A DNA stretch of 64,000 nt, taken from the NCBI GenBank assembly GCA_020636575.1, contig JACJXP010000002.1, positions 496,001 through 560,000 on the forward strand, in the 5' to 3' direction. The notes below the pieces were generated by a model, which was not told where the DNA came from, did no database searches, and saw only the letters and a program-made list of their open reading frames with translations. The stretch comes from Chitinophagales bacterium (lineage in GTDB: Bacteria; Bacteroidota; Bacteroidia; Chitinophagales; Chitinophagaceae). The translations under genes were made by a program, and so were the position numbers. Below are positions 55,159 to 63,362 of this stretch, piece after piece (the stretch's first letter is position 1; every line of letters begins with the position of its first letter).

Positions 55159-55206
55159 CCGAGACGCGGCGAAGCCGATCTCGGTGCCGACTTTTACGTC
55201 GGCACC
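55159..55206 (+). repeat. Paired hairpin block at the right end of the GIY-YIG cassette
   Basis: Hairpin A (55159-55184): outer stem CCGAGA/TCTCGG, inner CGGC-GAA-GCCG, which contains GCGAAGC, the core of an extra-stable DNA mini-hairpin. Hairpin B (55183-55206): perfect 9-bp GGTGCCGAC-N6-GTCGGCACC. There is no T-run on either strand, so it is not a standard terminator. It lies between a T-loop-like GGTTCGA (55151-55157) and the right 19-bp repeat. Confidence 0.75.
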
Positions 55207-55223
55207 CCGTCTTCCGCTCTTTT
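55205..55223 (+). repeat. Right copy of 19-bp direct repeat
   Basis: Identical to 54870-54888 (tRNA-Gly 3' end plus CTTTT-like flank). It ends 1 nt before the stop codon complement of the adjacent minus-strand receptor gene at 55225. Confidence 0.85.
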
Positions 55224-55224
55224 C

Positions 55225-57621
55225 TTATTTCTTCTGATTGAAGATATTCTGTTTCCTCTGCATAATATTATACGCCAGGCTTATTCTGAAACGCCTTGTA
55301 GTTGTAAAACGATAAGTTTCAAGATTAAAATTGGTTCCATAAGTAAAGAACCTTTGTTGCTGGTTTACAAATGGATCAATAATGTTCAGGGATACAGAAA
55401 GTTTTCTATCTATAAATCTTCCCCGCACACCAAAATGCATACTGGTGTTCCATCTTGCATACCCCTGCGGGCTGCCAAACCGGTTCAGGTTCACACCTGC
55501 ATTAAAGTCCCATACATCCTGTATACGGTAATTAGCGCTTAGGTTGGAGGAAAAAGATCCCCTGTCGCGGAATTTCCTGACCAGCTTATCATATTCACTG
55601 TACTGGCTATACACATAAGTAGCATTCACATTCAGCCGAAAAATCCTTGAAATATTAATTCCATTCCATGTACTGATCTCATATTCCTTTCTATCGCTGA
55701 TATTTTCCCAGGTCACCTGGGTTTTGCCATCCGGTAATAATGTTTGTACCCTGCTGAAAATATCCTGTACCAAGTTATAACCTACACCAAGATTCAAAAA
55801 GTATTTCGGATCCGTGATACCTGCAACAAAATCAAAATTGTGCGTAGTAGAAGCTTCCAGTTTTTCATTTCCAAAGCGGATATTATACGGATCAGAAAAA
55901 TCAATGGTCGGATTCAGTTCATTGATACCGGGGCGACGGATACTGCGGCGATAGGACAATGTAAGACTGTATTTGTCCTTCCATCTTTTGTTGATATTTG
56001 CAAATGGCAGCAGTGACCAGTATTCGTTCGTCACCAGTTTATCTTCTTTCAAAAGATCAAAACGGATATCTGTTTTTTCTAATGAGGTACCTGCCGTAAC
56101 ACTAAGATCACCCTTGAATACCTGCCTGGCCGATGCCCTGAAATTGGTAACTCCCTGGTGAAACCAGAAATCATTACTCAATGCCTCCAGTTGCTCTATC
56201 GTTCCGCCGGGCATTTTAATATTTGCTGCATCAGCTTTAATATGGTTGTTCGATCTGTTATATACAGAACCTAATGAAATAAAGGTTTTTTCATTATCCA
56301 GCATTTTATCATAGCTCATTCTAACATTATACCCGTTAACAAGATTATCATTTACCTGCTGCTGTATTGAATCCTCTCCTACCGGTGATCCATCAGGATT
56401 CATGTAAGCCTGGTAAAACTCCCTTTTATTCTTATTAGTGGACAAGTTGGCTCCTACCATAACACGAAAGGTCTCCCCTGGTTTTCCTTTCCAGGTATAC
56501 CGAAAATTCATATTAGGAGAAATATTATCACCGCTGTTGTAAGCATTCCGGTTGCTCAACTGCCATAGCTCATCGAAGCGGTTAATATTGCTGTATTCTG
56601 TCAGGCTGGTATTGTCATAATGATTCTCGTTATAATGCAGTGAAAAATCAAGTATATGATGCTTATTGATGTCGTAATCGATATTGATCCTGAAATTAGG
56701 CCGGGAACTTTTATTGTTATAGGTGTTTACAGTATTAAAGAAATTAGAAGAATCCTCATAAATATTATTACGTATAGAGTAACCTTCGCCTTTATAATTG
56801 CTGTATCCTGTTCCGGCACTGACCCGTAACGAAAATCCCTTTTTTCTATACCTGAAGCTGCCATAATAAGACAAATCTCCACGGGTACCCGCTGTTACAG
56901 ATAACCGGCCGCTAATGCCCGTTTTATTCTTTTTGGTAATGATATTGATCACCCCGCCCGGTTCGTTGGCATATTGCGGTGGTGGATTTGTCATCACTTC
57001 AATTTTCTCAATAGCACTGCCCGGCAGCGATTCAAGAAGATCCTGCAATTGCTCCAGGTTTAACTCCACAGGTTTATCATCGATCAATATTTTAGGTTCT
57101 TTACCTCTTATGGTGATCTTTCCATCAGGGTCTTTTACTACAAGCGGAACCGTATTCAACAACTCACTGGCATTGCTGCCTGCTGCCAAGGCTGACTCAC
57201 CTGCATTAAAAGTGATATTGCCATCCTTTGATTCTATCAATGGTTTTTCTGCATATACAATTACAGCCTGTAATTGCTCAGGATCTGCATTTGAAAGCAC
57301 TATATCATCCATATTGAAATCAAACCGCTCTGTACGGAACCAGATACTATCATAGGTCAGCGTTTGCTTTCCAATAAATGAAATTTCTAACCTGAAATAG
57401 CCAAAAGGTATATTGTTGAAACCAAAAAGACCATTTTTAATGGTCATCACCGAACGGGAATCAAGACTATCATTGAAAGGAATTAGAGATACAGTTGCAC
57501 CTTCAACAGGTTTATTCTCAGCATCGATCACACTACCCGTCAGGACCCCTGATCCCGTTACCTGTGAAAAAAGGCTGGTTATGGTAAAAAAAGCGGTAAG
57601 TAGTAGAGTCAACTTTCGCAA
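55225..57621 (-). CDS. TonB-dependent-receptor-like outer-membrane protein (OMP_b-brl_3)
   Basis: A 798-residue outer-membrane protein of the same type as the one at 5,125. Signal peptide (1-19), CarboxypepD_reg-like domain (about 25-110, SGVLTGSVIDAENKPVEGAT), plug-like domain (about 125-235; ILIDDKPVELNLEQL, IEKIEVMTNPPPQYANEPGG, VINIITKKN) and a barrel finishing RFRISLAYNIMQ. The stop codon abuts the right repeat of the GIY-YIG cassette, so this gene's 3' flank is where the tRNA would have been without the cassette. Ligand unknown. Confidence 0.87.
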   Translation of the reverse strand: MRKLTLLLTAFFTITSLFSQVTGSGVLTGSVIDAENKPVEGATVSLIPFNDSLDSRSVMTIKNGLFGFNNIPFGYFRLEISFIGKQTLTYDSIWFRTERFDFNMDDIVLSNADPEQLQAVIVYAEKPLIESKDGNITFNAGESALAAGSNASELLNTVPLVVKDPDGKITIRGKEPKILIDDKPVELNLEQLQDLLESLPGSAIEKIEVMTNPPPQYANEPGGVINIITKKNKTGISGRLSVTAGTRGDLSYYGSFRYRKKGFSLRVSAGTGYSNYKGEGYSIRNNIYEDSSNFFNTVNTYNNKSSRPNFRINIDYDINKHHILDFSLHYNENHYDNTSLTEYSNINRFDELWQLSNRNAYNSGDNISPNMNFRYTWKGKPGETFRVMVGANLSTNKNKREFYQAYMNPDGSPVGEDSIQQQVNDNLVNGYNVRMSYDKMLDNEKTFISLGSVYNRSNNHIKADAANIKMPGGTIEQLEALSNDFWFHQGVTNFRASARQVFKGDLSVTAGTSLEKTDIRFDLLKEDKLVTNEYWSLLPFANINKRWKDKYSLTLSYRRSIRRPGINELNPTIDFSDPYNIRFGNEKLEASTTHNFDFVAGITDPKYFLNLGVGYNLVQDIFSRVQTLLPDGKTQVTWENISDRKEYEISTWNGINISRIFRLNVNATYVYSQYSEYDKLVRKFRDRGSFSSNLSANYRIQDVWDFNAGVNLNRFGSPQGYARWNTSMHFGVRGRFIDRKLSVSLNIIDPFVNQQQRFFTYGTNFNLETYRFTTTRRFRISLAYNIMQRKQNIFNQKK

Positions 57622-57751
57622 AACATCCCTTTGACGTTAAAAATAATCCCGACTTGCTAACACATTGATAAATAATTCCATAATCGGTAAAAACGATACA
57701 CATGGGGCAATTATCACCCTGACATCCTGTCATAATTTGCGTCATAAGCAG

Positions 57752-57759
57752 TATATTTG
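57752..57759 (+). promoter_or_regulatory. Bacteroidota -7 element (TATATTTG) of miaB
   Basis: An exact TAnnTTTG match 21 nt before the ATG at 57781; it overlaps the longest frame's TTG start at 57757 and so supports the ATG. No convincing -33 box. Confidence 0.6.
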
Positions 57760-57780
57760 CAGTCCAAATTTCTTAAAGGA

Positions 57781-59202
57781 ATGCTCGATTTTGTGTCAGA
57801 TAAAGTTCAGGATGAATCAAGGCAGGGTGAGGCCTTTGCTCCCTTTACCCATGATCCCAACCAGTATAAAAAGCACTTTTATATAGAGAGTTATGGCTGC
57901 CAGATGAATTTTGCAGACAGCGAGATCGTAGCTTCTATCCTGAATAAAGAAGGATTTGGCGCTACCCGTAATGTTGATGAAGCAGATCTGATCTTTATCA
58001 ATACCTGTTCTATCCGGGAAAAAGCGGAGCAGACCGTTCGCAAAAGGCTTACTGAATTCCGCAAACTGAAAGAGCAAAAAAAAGGAATGCTTGTCGGCGT
58101 ATTGGGATGCATGGCTGAACGATTAAAAGCAAAATTCCTGGAAGAAGAACGACTGGTAGATATTGTAGTGGGACCTGATGCCTATCGTTCACTTCCTGCC
58201 CTTGTGAATGATGCAGAAGAAGGACAAAAAGCCGTGAATGTATTATTAAGCAGGGATGAAACCTATGCAGATATTGCCCCCGTTAGGTTGGACAGCAATG
58301 GAGTCACTGCATTTGTAAGCATTATGCGGGGATGCAACAATATGTGTTCTTTTTGTGTTGTTCCTTTTACAAGAGGAAGAGAAAGAAGCCGTGATGCTGC
58401 CAGCATTGTTGCAGAATGCCGTGACCTTTTTGCCAAAGGGTATAAAGAAGTAACCCTGCTGGGACAGAATGTAGATAGCTACTACTTTGTAGATGAGCAA
58501 AACGATGAAACCATCACATTTGGCAAACTGCTTGAAAAAGTAGCTATGATCTCTCCCCTGTTGCGGGTACGTTTTTCTACTTCACATCCAAAAGATATCA
58601 CAGATGAAGTGTTGCACACCATGGCAAAGTATGAGAACATCTGCAACTACATTCATTTGCCCGTGCAAAGTGGTTCTACAAGAATTTTACAACTGATGAA
58701 CCGTACCTATACCCGTGAGTGGTATAAGAAAAAAGTAGCGACCATCCGGCAGATCATACCGGATTGCGGTATCAGTTCAGATGTGATCGCCGGTTTTTGT
58801 ACTGAAACAGAAGAAGATCACCAGGATACATTGAGCATCATGGAATACAGCCGGTATGATATGAGCTATATGTTCTTTTACAGTGAAAGACCGGGCACCC
58901 TGGCACAGAAAAGATATACTGATGATATTCCGGCTGATATTAAAAAGAAAAGACTGAATGAGATAGTGAACCTGCAAAACAGGTTATCACTGGAAAGCAA
59001 CCAAAAAGATATTGGTAAGACATTTAAAGTATTGATAGAAGGTAACAGCAAACGTAGTGAAGCAGACTGGATGGGAAGAAACAGCCAGAACAAAGTGATC
59101 GTTTTTGCCAAAGAAAACCATCCGCTGCAGAAAGGAGACTATGTGAACGTAACTGTTACGGATTGTACACAGGCTACGCTATTGGGAAAGATAACCCAAT
59201 AG
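57781..59202 (+). CDS. miaB: tRNA-2-methylthio-N6-dimethylallyladenosine synthase
   Basis: A radical-SAM methylthiotransferase that adds a methylthio group to i6A37 in tRNAs reading UNN codons. The N-terminal cluster cysteines are C40, C76 and C110 (YGCQMN, NTCSIRE, LGCMAE); the radical SAM cluster is C185-x3-C189-x2-C192 ([10 protein letters not shown]); a TRAM domain follows (about 410-473). Start at ATG 57781, with AAAGGA directly before it, is chosen over the TTG at 57757. It heads a probable operon with the sigma-54 activator (23 nt downstream) and lptE. Confidence 0.95.
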   Translation: MLDFVSDKVQDESRQGEAFAPFTHDPNQYKKHFYIESYGCQMNFADSEIVASILNKEGFGATRNVDEADLIFINTCSIREKAEQTVRKRLTEFRKLKEQKKGMLVGVLGCMAERLKAKFLEEERLVDIVVGPDAYRSLPALVNDAEEGQKAVNVLLSRDETYADIAPVRLDSNGVTAFVSIMRGCNNMCSFCVVPFTRGRERSRDAASIVAECRDLFAKGYKEVTLLGQNVDSYYFVDEQNDETITFGKLLEKVAMISPLLRVRFSTSHPKDITDEVLHTMAKYENICNYIHLPVQSGSTRILQLMNRTYTREWYKKKVATIRQIIPDCGISSDVIAGFCTETEEDHQDTLSIMEYSRYDMSYMFFYSERPGTLAQKRYTDDIPADIKKKRLNEIVNLQNRLSLESNQKDIGKTFKVLIEGNSKRSEADWMGRNSQNKVIVFAKENHPLQKGDYVNVTVTDCTQATLLGKITQ

Positions 59203-59225
59203 TAATTGTCGTAAAATGAAAGAAA

Positions 59226-60467
59226 ATGGAGATTCAATCAATAAAGAACAGGTATGGTATTATCGGCAACTCCCCTGCACTCAATTATGCATTGCAGGTG
59301 GCAACACAGGTGGCCAATACAGACCTTACTGTTTTGATCAATGGTGAAAGTGGTGTAGGCAAGGAAGTTTTTTCGCAGATCATACATTCACTTAGTTCCA
59401 GAAAACATAATTCATTTATTGCCGTGAACTGCGGCGCTATTCCTGAAGGAACAATAGACTCAGAATTATTCGGTCATGAAAAAGGTTCCTTTACCGGCGC
59501 TGTGGATGCAAGAAAAGGATATTTTGAAACCGTAAATGGCGGCACCATCTTTCTTGATGAAATTGGCGAACTGCCTTTGGGTACACAGGCCCGTTTACTT
59601 CGGGTATTGGAAACAGGTGAATTTATCAGGGTAGGTTCATCCAAAGTACAGAAGACTGATGTAAGGGTGATCGCAGCTACAAACAAAGACCTGATGCAAC
59701 TCGTCCAATCGGGCAAGTTCAGGGAAGACCTTTATTACCGTTTAAGTACAGTACCTATCCGGGTACCGGCTTTGCATGACAGACCAGAGGATATTCATAT
59801 TCTTTTCAGGAAATTTGCAACAGACTTTGCTGATAAATACAGAACATCACCGGTGCAGCTGGATGAGGAAGCAAAACAACTGTTAATTAATTATCCCTGG
59901 CCCGGTAATGTGCGGGAATTGAAGAATATTGCAGAACAGATCTCAGTGCTTTCCTCTGATAAAAACATTACGGCTAAGGATCTCAGTAAGTTCTTACAAC
60001 CTTATTCAAACAACCGCTTGCCGGTACTGGCGCATACCAATGGCAATGGACAGGAGTTCTCCAATGAAAGGGAGATACTGTACAAATTGTTCTTTGACAT
60101 GAAGCGGGATGTAAATGAGTTAAAGAAAATGTTCCTGGAAGTATTACAAAATCCTGAAATGGTAGGACAGAACCAGGAATTGATCAAGGAACTGAAAGAT
60201 CTGAAAACACATGAAGTGGCACAACCGGTACTGATGCATCCTACAGCCAGTGTTCCAACAAAAGCACCTGTATCCATTCATATGGGTGATGAGATCGATG
60301 AGCATGAAGAAGTAGAAGAAAGTTTAAATATTGTGGACAAGGAAAAAGAATTGATCGTTAAAGCGCTGAAGAAACATAAAGGAAAAAGAAAAGATGCGGC
60401 GCTTGACCTGGGCATCAGTGAAAGAACGCTTTACCGGAAATTAAAAGAATACGATATCGAAGAATAA
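59226..60467 (+). CDS. Sigma-54-dependent transcriptional activator without receiver domain
   Basis: A 413-residue AAA+ activator that opens sigma-54 promoters. Walker A GESGVGKE (40-47), the sigma-54 contact loop GSFTGA (87-92), Walker B TIFLDE (107-112), the sensor-I region AATNKDL, PGNVRELKN, and a C-terminal Fis-type helix-turn-helix (about 375-410; RKDAALDLGISERTLYRKL). It starts directly with the AAA+ domain, without receiver, GAF or PAS, so its signal is not visible. The linker (about 250-365) is long and may hold regulation. The stop is immediately followed by the lptE ATG. Confidence 0.93.
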   Translation: MEIQSIKNRYGIIGNSPALNYALQVATQVANTDLTVLINGESGVGKEVFSQIIHSLSSRKHNSFIAVNCGAIPEGTIDSELFGHEKGSFTGAVDARKGYFETVNGGTIFLDEIGELPLGTQARLLRVLETGEFIRVGSSKVQKTDVRVIAATNKDLMQLVQSGKFREDLYYRLSTVPIRVPALHDRPEDIHILFRKFATDFADKYRTSPVQLDEEAKQLLINYPWPGNVRELKNIAEQISVLSSDKNITAKDLSKFLQPYSNNRLPVLAHTNGNGQEFSNEREILYKLFFDMKRDVNELKKMFLEVLQNPEMVGQNQELIKELKDLKTHEVAQPVLMHPTASVPTKAPVSIHMGDEIDEHEEVEESLNIVDKEKELIVKALKKHKGKRKDAALDLGISERTLYRKLKEYDIEE

Positions 60468-60992
60468 ATGCATTATTTAAAAAAAACATATTTGTTGTTG
60501 CTGGTCAGCGGCTTGCTGGCAGGTTTGCTTATTACCAATTCAGGTTGCAACATTTATAAATTCAACGAAGCCGTTATCCCTGATAGTATTAAAACGGTGA
60601 TGGTCAAGTATATTGAGAACAGGGCCAGTTATGTAAACCCACAGTTAAGTCCGAAGCTGACAGATAAATTAAGACAAAAGATCATCGGGCAAACCCGTCT
60701 TACGCAGGTGAATAACGATAATGCAGATTGGGTAGTAAGTGGTGAGATCAGGAGTTATTCACTCAGTACATCAGCTATATCAGGGCAGCAGGTGGTGAAC
60801 AACAGGCTTACAATTGGAGTACATATTGTACTTGATGGTGCTAAAACAGATAAAAAAAAGGAGTTTGATGTAAGCAGGAGTTTTGAGTTCAAAGGAACTC
60901 AATCATTGCAACAGGCAGAAAATGAACAGGGAGAAGAAATGATACGAACACTCACAGACGAAATATTCAACCGTTTATTTTCTGACTGGTAA
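60468..60992 (+). CDS. lptE: LPS-assembly lipoprotein LptE
   Basis: A 174-residue lipoprotein (lipobox TNSGC, Cys27), the plug of the LptD LPS-translocation channel in the outer membrane. The Bacteroidota-type GCNIYKFNEA opening, TVMVKYIENRASYVNPQL, and a middle strand ADWVVSGEIRSY are diagnostic. It follows the sigma-54 activator with no gap and precedes the small helical protein by 45 nt. Confidence 0.88.
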   Translation: MHYLKKTYLLLLVSGLLAGLLITNSGCNIYKFNEAVIPDSIKTVMVKYIENRASYVNPQLSPKLTDKLRQKIIGQTRLTQVNNDNADWVVSGEIRSYSLSTSAISGQQVVNNRLTIGVHIVLDGAKTDKKKEFDVSRSFEFKGTQSLQQAENEQGEEMIRTLTDEIFNRLFSDW

Positions 60993-61037
60993 GATAGCCT
61001 TATCTTTCCAACTTCTATAAATCATTGACTGAAGAGA

Positions 61038-61874
61038 ATGAATGTGCAGATCAATCAACTTGTCAAATCGCTTTTACAAAAAGATTCGCTGGAACAATGC
61101 AGTGTGCAGGAACTGGAGCAATATGCCGACAGACATCCTTATTTCGGCGCCGCACAATTATTATTAGCCAAAAAATTACAGGTAGAAAATTCTGACCGCT
61201 ATAACGATCAGTTGCAGAAAACACTTCTTTTTTTCAATAACCCTCTTTGGGTGCAGCATTTGCTGAATGGTAACGGTAATGCCACTGTTACTCATCCTAA
61301 AAAAGAAGAGGTCAGCATAGTTCAAAAACAACCGGAAATGGTTGTTGAAACAGTGGAGAATGCAGTGATTGAAAAGGAGTCTGAAACAATAACACCAGCA
61401 GTTGCTGATCCTGTTCCGGAAGCTACCGCACCTGCGCAGGAAGCAAAAGAGCCAGCCATCAACGTAGCTGACCTTAAAGTAGAGAAAGCTGTAAAAGATA
61501 TACCCCTGTTTCAACCTTATTATACGGTAGATTATTTTGCTTCACAGGGAATTAAAAACAACGAAGACGAAAAGCCCAAAGACAAGTTCAGCCAACAGTT
61601 GAAAAGTTTTACGGAGTGGTTAAAGACCATGAAACCGATCCAGGAAGCCACAGCTGCCCAACAATCTGTTTCTTCTTCAGAAGAGAAAGTGGTACAAATG
61701 GCCGAAGCTTCTATCAAGGACGAATCTGTCGTCACCGAAGCCATGGCGGAAGTATGGGAAAAGCAGAAAAACTACCCCAAAGCCATTGATATCTACAACA
61801 AATTAAGTTTGCTTGAACCGGCTAAAAGCGCTTACTTTGCAGCCCGCATTGAGGAATTAAAGAAATTATCCTGA
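61038..61874 (+). CDS. Protein of unknown function between lptE and secG
   Basis: A 278-residue protein without a signal peptide. The N-terminal helical part (MNVQINQLVKSLLQKDSLEQCSVQELEQYADRHPYFGAAQLLLAKKLQ, about 1-50 read in pieces) and C-terminal TPR-like segment (AMAEVWEKQKNYPKAIDIYNKLSLLEPAKSAYFAARIEELKKL read in pieces, 235-277) flank a long acidic, Ala/Glu/Pro-rich low-complexity linker (about 85-165). No catalytic motif. It is in the conserved Bacteroidota lptE-secG gene order and the stop is 2 nt before secG. Confidence 0.72.
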   Translation: MNVQINQLVKSLLQKDSLEQCSVQELEQYADRHPYFGAAQLLLAKKLQVENSDRYNDQLQKTLLFFNNPLWVQHLLNGNGNATVTHPKKEEVSIVQKQPEMVVETVENAVIEKESETITPAVADPVPEATAPAQEAKEPAINVADLKVEKAVKDIPLFQPYYTVDYFASQGIKNNEDEKPKDKFSQQLKSFTEWLKTMKPIQEATAAQQSVSSSEEKVVQMAEASIKDESVVTEAMAEVWEKQKNYPKAIDIYNKLSLLEPAKSAYFAARIEELKKLS

Positions 61875-61876
61875 TT

Positions 61877-62245
61877 ATGACTCTTTTATTAGTAATACTG
61901 GTGGTGGTGGCCTCTGTAGCTTTAGGCCTTATCGTGTTGGTACAGAACCCGAAAGGGGGTGGTTTGGCAGGTAATATTGCCGGTTTCAGCACCCAGTTCA
62001 TGGGGGTTAAACAAACCAATGATGTACTCGAAAGAGGTACCTGGATATTTGGCGGCGTTATTGCATTGCTTTGCCTTTTATCTTCCTTTTTTATTAACAC
62101 CAATGCTGTTGCAACCACAGCGCCTGACAGGTCAAAAGATGCAACCGGGGGAGCAACTGCTCCGATCACTACACCGCAGCAGCCTAATCCTAATACAACT
62201 GTTCCGTTGAATGCTCCTGCTGGTGCCACGCCTGGTACCAACTGA
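61877..62245 (+). CDS. secG: Preprotein translocase subunit SecG
   Basis: A 122-residue SecG with two transmembrane helices (about 2-20 and 51-70). The conserved loop KGGGLAGNIAGFSTQFMGVKQTNDVLERGTW carries the family signature, with the Gly-rich KGGG and the second helix TW-IFGGVIAL. A Thr/Pro-rich C-terminal extension (about 78-122) is common in Bacteroidota. SecG supports SecYE-mediated export. Confidence 0.93.
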   Translation: MTLLLVILVVVASVALGLIVLVQNPKGGGLAGNIAGFSTQFMGVKQTNDVLERGTWIFGGVIALLCLLSSFFINTNAVATTAPDRSKDATGGATAPITTPQQPNPNTTVPLNAPAGATPGTN

Positions 62246-62266
62246 TCTATTATATATTAACTTTTT

Positions 62267-62302
62267 AACCCCGGTACTGCACTAAACAGATCGGGGTTTT
62301 TT
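62267..62302 (+). terminator. Rho-independent terminator of secG
   Basis: The stem AACCCCG/CGGGGTT with an 18-nt loop is followed by a T-run (TTTTTT). It lies just before mltG. Confidence 0.85.
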
Positions 62303-62318
62303 GTTTATATTGTTTGCC

Positions 62319-63359
62319 ATGAAGAAAAGAATCCTCTTCGCTATTTTCCTTATCCTAATCATCATTGCAGGTTTTTTTGCATGGAAGATATTCGGACCCG
62401 GTGTTGCTAATCCACAAAGCAAATATTTCTACATTCATACCGGTGATGACCTCGCTACTGTGAAGGAGAATTTGATACTTGAAAAAATGATCAGCGGGAA
62501 TCAGTTTGATCTTGTTAGTAAAATACTCAAATACAAAAACCCTAAACCCGGCAGGTACACAGTAAAAGATGGTACCAGTCTTTTTAAACTGGTACGGTTA
62601 TTACGTTCAGGCAACCAGTCGCTGGTAAAAGTGGTGATCATCAAAGAAAGGACCCCTGAAGGCCTCGCCTCAAAATTTGGTATGGGAAAGAAATTTGATT
62701 GCGAATGTGATTCTGCCGACATAGCCGGGTTCTTGACAGATAATGAGGCATTAAAAGCTTTTAGTGCTGATACCAACACAGCGATGGCGCAGGTAATGCC
62801 CTATACTTATGAAATAAAATGGAACAGTACAGCCAAAGAAGTGTTTCAGCATTTCAATACTGCTTTTAAAAAATTCTGGAATGATGAAAGAAAAGCGAAA
62901 GCAGACAGCCTGCAGCTAACCCCCTATAAAGTGATCACACTGGCATCTATTGTAGAAGAAGAAACAAATGACAAATCAGATAAATTAAATGTGGCCAGCA
63001 CTTACCTGAACCGTGTCAGAACAGGAATGAAATTACAAGCCGACCCCACGGTAAAATTTGCCATGAAGAATTTTGGGTTAAAAAGAGTGACCGGTGCACA
63101 TTTAAAAACAGATTCAAAATACAATACCTACATGTATGCAGGTATACCTCCGGGGCCTATCTGTACCCCTTCTATCAATTCCATTGAAGCTGTATTGAAT
63201 GCCCCGCAAACAGATTATCTCTATTTTGTAGCAAGCAGTAAATTTGACGGAAGCAGTGTGTTCACTACTAATTATTCGGATCATTTAAAATATGCACGGG
63301 AATATCAAAGAGAGCTGACCAGGCGGATGGATTCTGCCCGGAAGGCCCGCACACCATAG
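62319..63359 (+). CDS. mltG: Endolytic murein transglycosylase
   Basis: A membrane-anchored lytic transglycosylase that cuts nascent glycan strands, setting chain length in peptidoglycan synthesis. From ATG 62319: N-terminal transmembrane helix (about 3-22), LysM-like region, then the YceG core with VITLASIVEEETND, where the catalytic Glu lies, NVASTYLNRVRTGMKLQADPTVKFA, and YNTYMYAGIPPGPICTPSINSIEAVL. All family blocks are present. The longest frame begins at TTG 62301 inside the terminator, which is rejected. Confidence 0.93.
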   Translation: MKKRILFAIFLILIIIAGFFAWKIFGPGVANPQSKYFYIHTGDDLATVKENLILEKMISGNQFDLVSKILKYKNPKPGRYTVKDGTSLFKLVRLLRSGNQSLVKVVIIKERTPEGLASKFGMGKKFDCECDSADIAGFLTDNEALKAFSADTNTAMAQVMPYTYEIKWNSTAKEVFQHFNTAFKKFWNDERKAKADSLQLTPYKVITLASIVEEETNDKSDKLNVASTYLNRVRTGMKLQADPTVKFAMKNFGLKRVTGAHLKTDSKYNTYMYAGIPPGPICTPSINSIEAVLNAPQTDYLYFVASSKFDGSSVFTTNYSDHLKYAREYQRELTRRMDSARKARTP

Positions 63360-63362
63360 CCC

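Larger units (their letters stand above)
54870..55223 (+). mobile_element. Candidate GIY-YIG tRNA-targeting cassette (about 335 bp)
   Basis: A one-gene unit bounded by the 19-bp exact repeat. The left repeat is part of the intact tRNA, and the gene starts 7 nt after the tRNA ends, so the cassette appears to have entered at the tRNA 3' end while leaving the tRNA whole. No integrase, transposase or other gene is present. The right part (55151-55206) carries a GGTTCGA like the tRNA T-loop and two GC-rich hairpins. The only candidate enzyme is the small GIY-YIG nuclease. Mobility is an inference from repeats and placement. Confidence 0.55.

Noticed and set aside
55183..55206. Perfect 9-bp hairpin as the terminator of the receptor gene at 55,225
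   Set aside because: No T-run on the minus strand after the stem, and a block of similar hairpins belongs to the GIY-YIG cassette.
54811..55223. Prophage or integrase-bearing island at tRNA-Gly
   Set aside because: Only 335 bp lie between the repeats, with no integrase, excisionase or phage gene.
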